5,357 nucleotides of DNA, taken from contig JAKAHF010000209.1 in NCBI GenBank assembly GCA_021815245.1, positions 1 through 5,357 of the forward strand. Reading direction: 5' to 3'. Position 1 is the first letter of the stretch. The number at the start of each line of letters is the position of its first letter. Below are positions 4,402 to 5,357 of this stretch, in pieces. The notes beneath the pieces were generated by a model, which ran no database searches, had not been told where the DNA came from, and worked only from the letters and a program-made list of their open reading frames with translations. The position numbers and the translations under genes are program-made. Source of the DNA: Actinomycetes bacterium (lineage in GTDB: Bacteria > Actinomycetota > Thermoleophilia > RBG-16-64-13).

Positions 4402-5357
4402 TCAGTCGGCCGGATCGTTGAAAGACAGAGGCCCCATCGGCACGGCGCGCACCACAGTCATGCCGTCGAAATCTATCTCGTAGTGAATCATCGTGGGATT
4501 CAGCGGATCGATCATCGCCAGGGAGACGTCGATGAACACTGTGTGACCGCTCCACTCCGGATCGAGCCCGCTGCCTGACATCATGGGCCATCCGGGGGTC
4601 GCGATCGACCACCACGTCTCAGCCTGCGTGTCTTCGACGGCGAGGCCGCCCGTCAACATGAAGAAGAGTCTGAACCGACCGTCGTCGCTGGCGTATGCGA
4701 ATTCGGGCTGGTAGTCGCCGGCCGGCGGAGCGGGCACCTGCGTCAGTCGGCGGTCGACATACTGGGTGGCCAGCATCTTGAACCGCGTGACCGGCGGCTG
4801 ATGATCGTGGGCATCGGGAACCGTGACAGGCCCCTGCTCGACGAGGAGGTCCGTAGGAACGTTCGGCTCAGCCCAAGCTCTGGCCGCGGCGACGAGCGCC
4901 TTGCCCATAGCTTGGTGATTCTCCTGGTGGTCGACTCGGTCGATGATCCAGTCAGGCATCATCTCCTTCAGGCTGGGCAGGTAGCCGGCGCCGTCCTTGG
5001 GTATGTCGATGCCCTCGAGCCGAAGATCGGAGCCCTGCCACTTCAGACGGACCCTCGCGGGAAAGCAGCCGCCCGTGTCTTGTGCGGCTTGCCAACCAGC
5101 CAGCGCGAACCACTGCATCCACATCTCGCCGTAGACATCGACTCCCACGGCCGTCTCAGCCGCCGCGGCCACATCGAACACTACGATGAGATGAATGCCC
5201 TTGTACACGAAGGGTCCCTTCCGCTCGGCCATCGCGGCCGGGAACTCTGTCTCGAGCACGCGTCGCAACGAAGGCTCGTCGCGAAACAGTTGAGGAGCGA
5301 CGTCGGCCGCGTCGACAGGCTGCTCACCCGGCCCGATAAGCACCGCCTCAGATCGGA
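4402..5357 (-). CDS. Hypothetical protein, family not recognised (probably truncated at right edge)
   Basis: The open frame runs from the right edge to a TGA at 4402-4404. A GTG at 5343 would give 313 residues, but the nearest purine-rich run (GAGG) is only two bases from it and no in-frame stop separates it from the edge, so the true start may lie outside. I do not recognise the family. Numbering from that GTG, an acidic N-terminal stretch (1-40) is followed by a hydrophobic strand GIHLIVVFDV (49-58), then a Trp-rich segment GEMWMQWFALAGW (72-84). A charged middle part has DWIIDRVDHQENHQ, and a Pro-rich linker around QVPAPPAGDYQPEF precedes a strand-rich C-terminal part with FRLFFMLTGG and GHTVFIDVSLAMIDP. 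No membrane segment or signal peptide is visible in the part seen. Codon use and absence of stops support real coding. A 99-base gap separates it from the DUF1801 gene, so it is probably its own unit or weakly linked. Confidence 0.72.
   Translation of the reverse strand, partial: RSEAVLIGPGEQPVDAADVAPQLFRDEPSLRRVLETEFPAAMAERKGPFVYKGIHLIVVFDVAAAAETAVGVDVYGEMWMQWFALAGWQAAQDTGGCFPARVRLKWQGSDLRLEGIDIPKDGAGYLPSLKEMMPDWIIDRVDHQENHQAMGKALVAAARAWAEPNVPTDLLVEQGPVTVPDAHDHQPPVTRFKMLATQYVDRRLTQVPAPPAGDYQPEFAYASDDGRFRLFFMLTGGLAVEDTQAETWWSIATPGWPMMSGSGLDPEWSGHTVFIDVSLAMIDPLNPTMIHYEIDFDGMTVVRAVPMGPLSFNDPAD

Noticed and set aside
3895..4578. Plus-strand 227-codon open frame opposite DUF1801 and part of the right-edge gene
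   Set aside because: It spans two minus-strand genes and the gap between them, has no family features, and conflicts with two better-supported frames.

Overview
The window is GC-rich (roughly two thirds G+C by eye), densely coding and bacterial. Short intergenic gaps, a probable leaderless GTG start, a histidine kinase of the HisKA_3 type and a BcrA-like drug-export ABC ATPase together suggest a high-GC Gram-positive actinobacterium. This is inference from gene types and base composition; no rRNA or other marker is present to fix the taxon.

Left part (1-2412): a divergent signalling and transport module. On the minus strand, running off the left edge, lies the N-terminal part of a membrane sensor histidine kinase with its phosphoacceptor His. 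Divergent to it, on the plus strand, an ABC ATPase and an ABC-2 type permease overlap by four bases (ATGA) and form a two-gene exporter operon. The 134-base gap between the two transcription units holds a perfect 8-2-8 palindrome (819-836). This is the likely operator for the partner response regulator, which would be encoded beyond the left edge next to the kinase. The most plausible reading is a sensor that detects an envelope-active compound and switches on the exporter and probably its own gene.

Middle (2413-2479): a short convergent gap with a perfect 8-bp GC-rich hairpin, probably separating the exporter operon from the genes that converge on it.

Right part (2480-5357): four minus-strand genes in the same direction. 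In order of transcription they are an unrecognised protein entering from the right edge, a DUF1801 (YdhG-like) protein, a nitroreductase-family flavoprotein, and a YdeI/OmpD-associated (OmdA) family protein. The last three are separated by only 34 and 22 bases and are probably co-transcribed. A 99-base gap with a candidate promoter precedes the DUF1801 gene. The set looks like a small accessory redox or stress cluster, but no function can be assigned to it as a whole.

There are no tRNA, rRNA, CRISPR or mobile-element signatures. No clearly new system is visible. The best leads are the operator palindrome, the unrecognised right-edge gene, and the DUF1801-nitroreductase-OmdA gene set.
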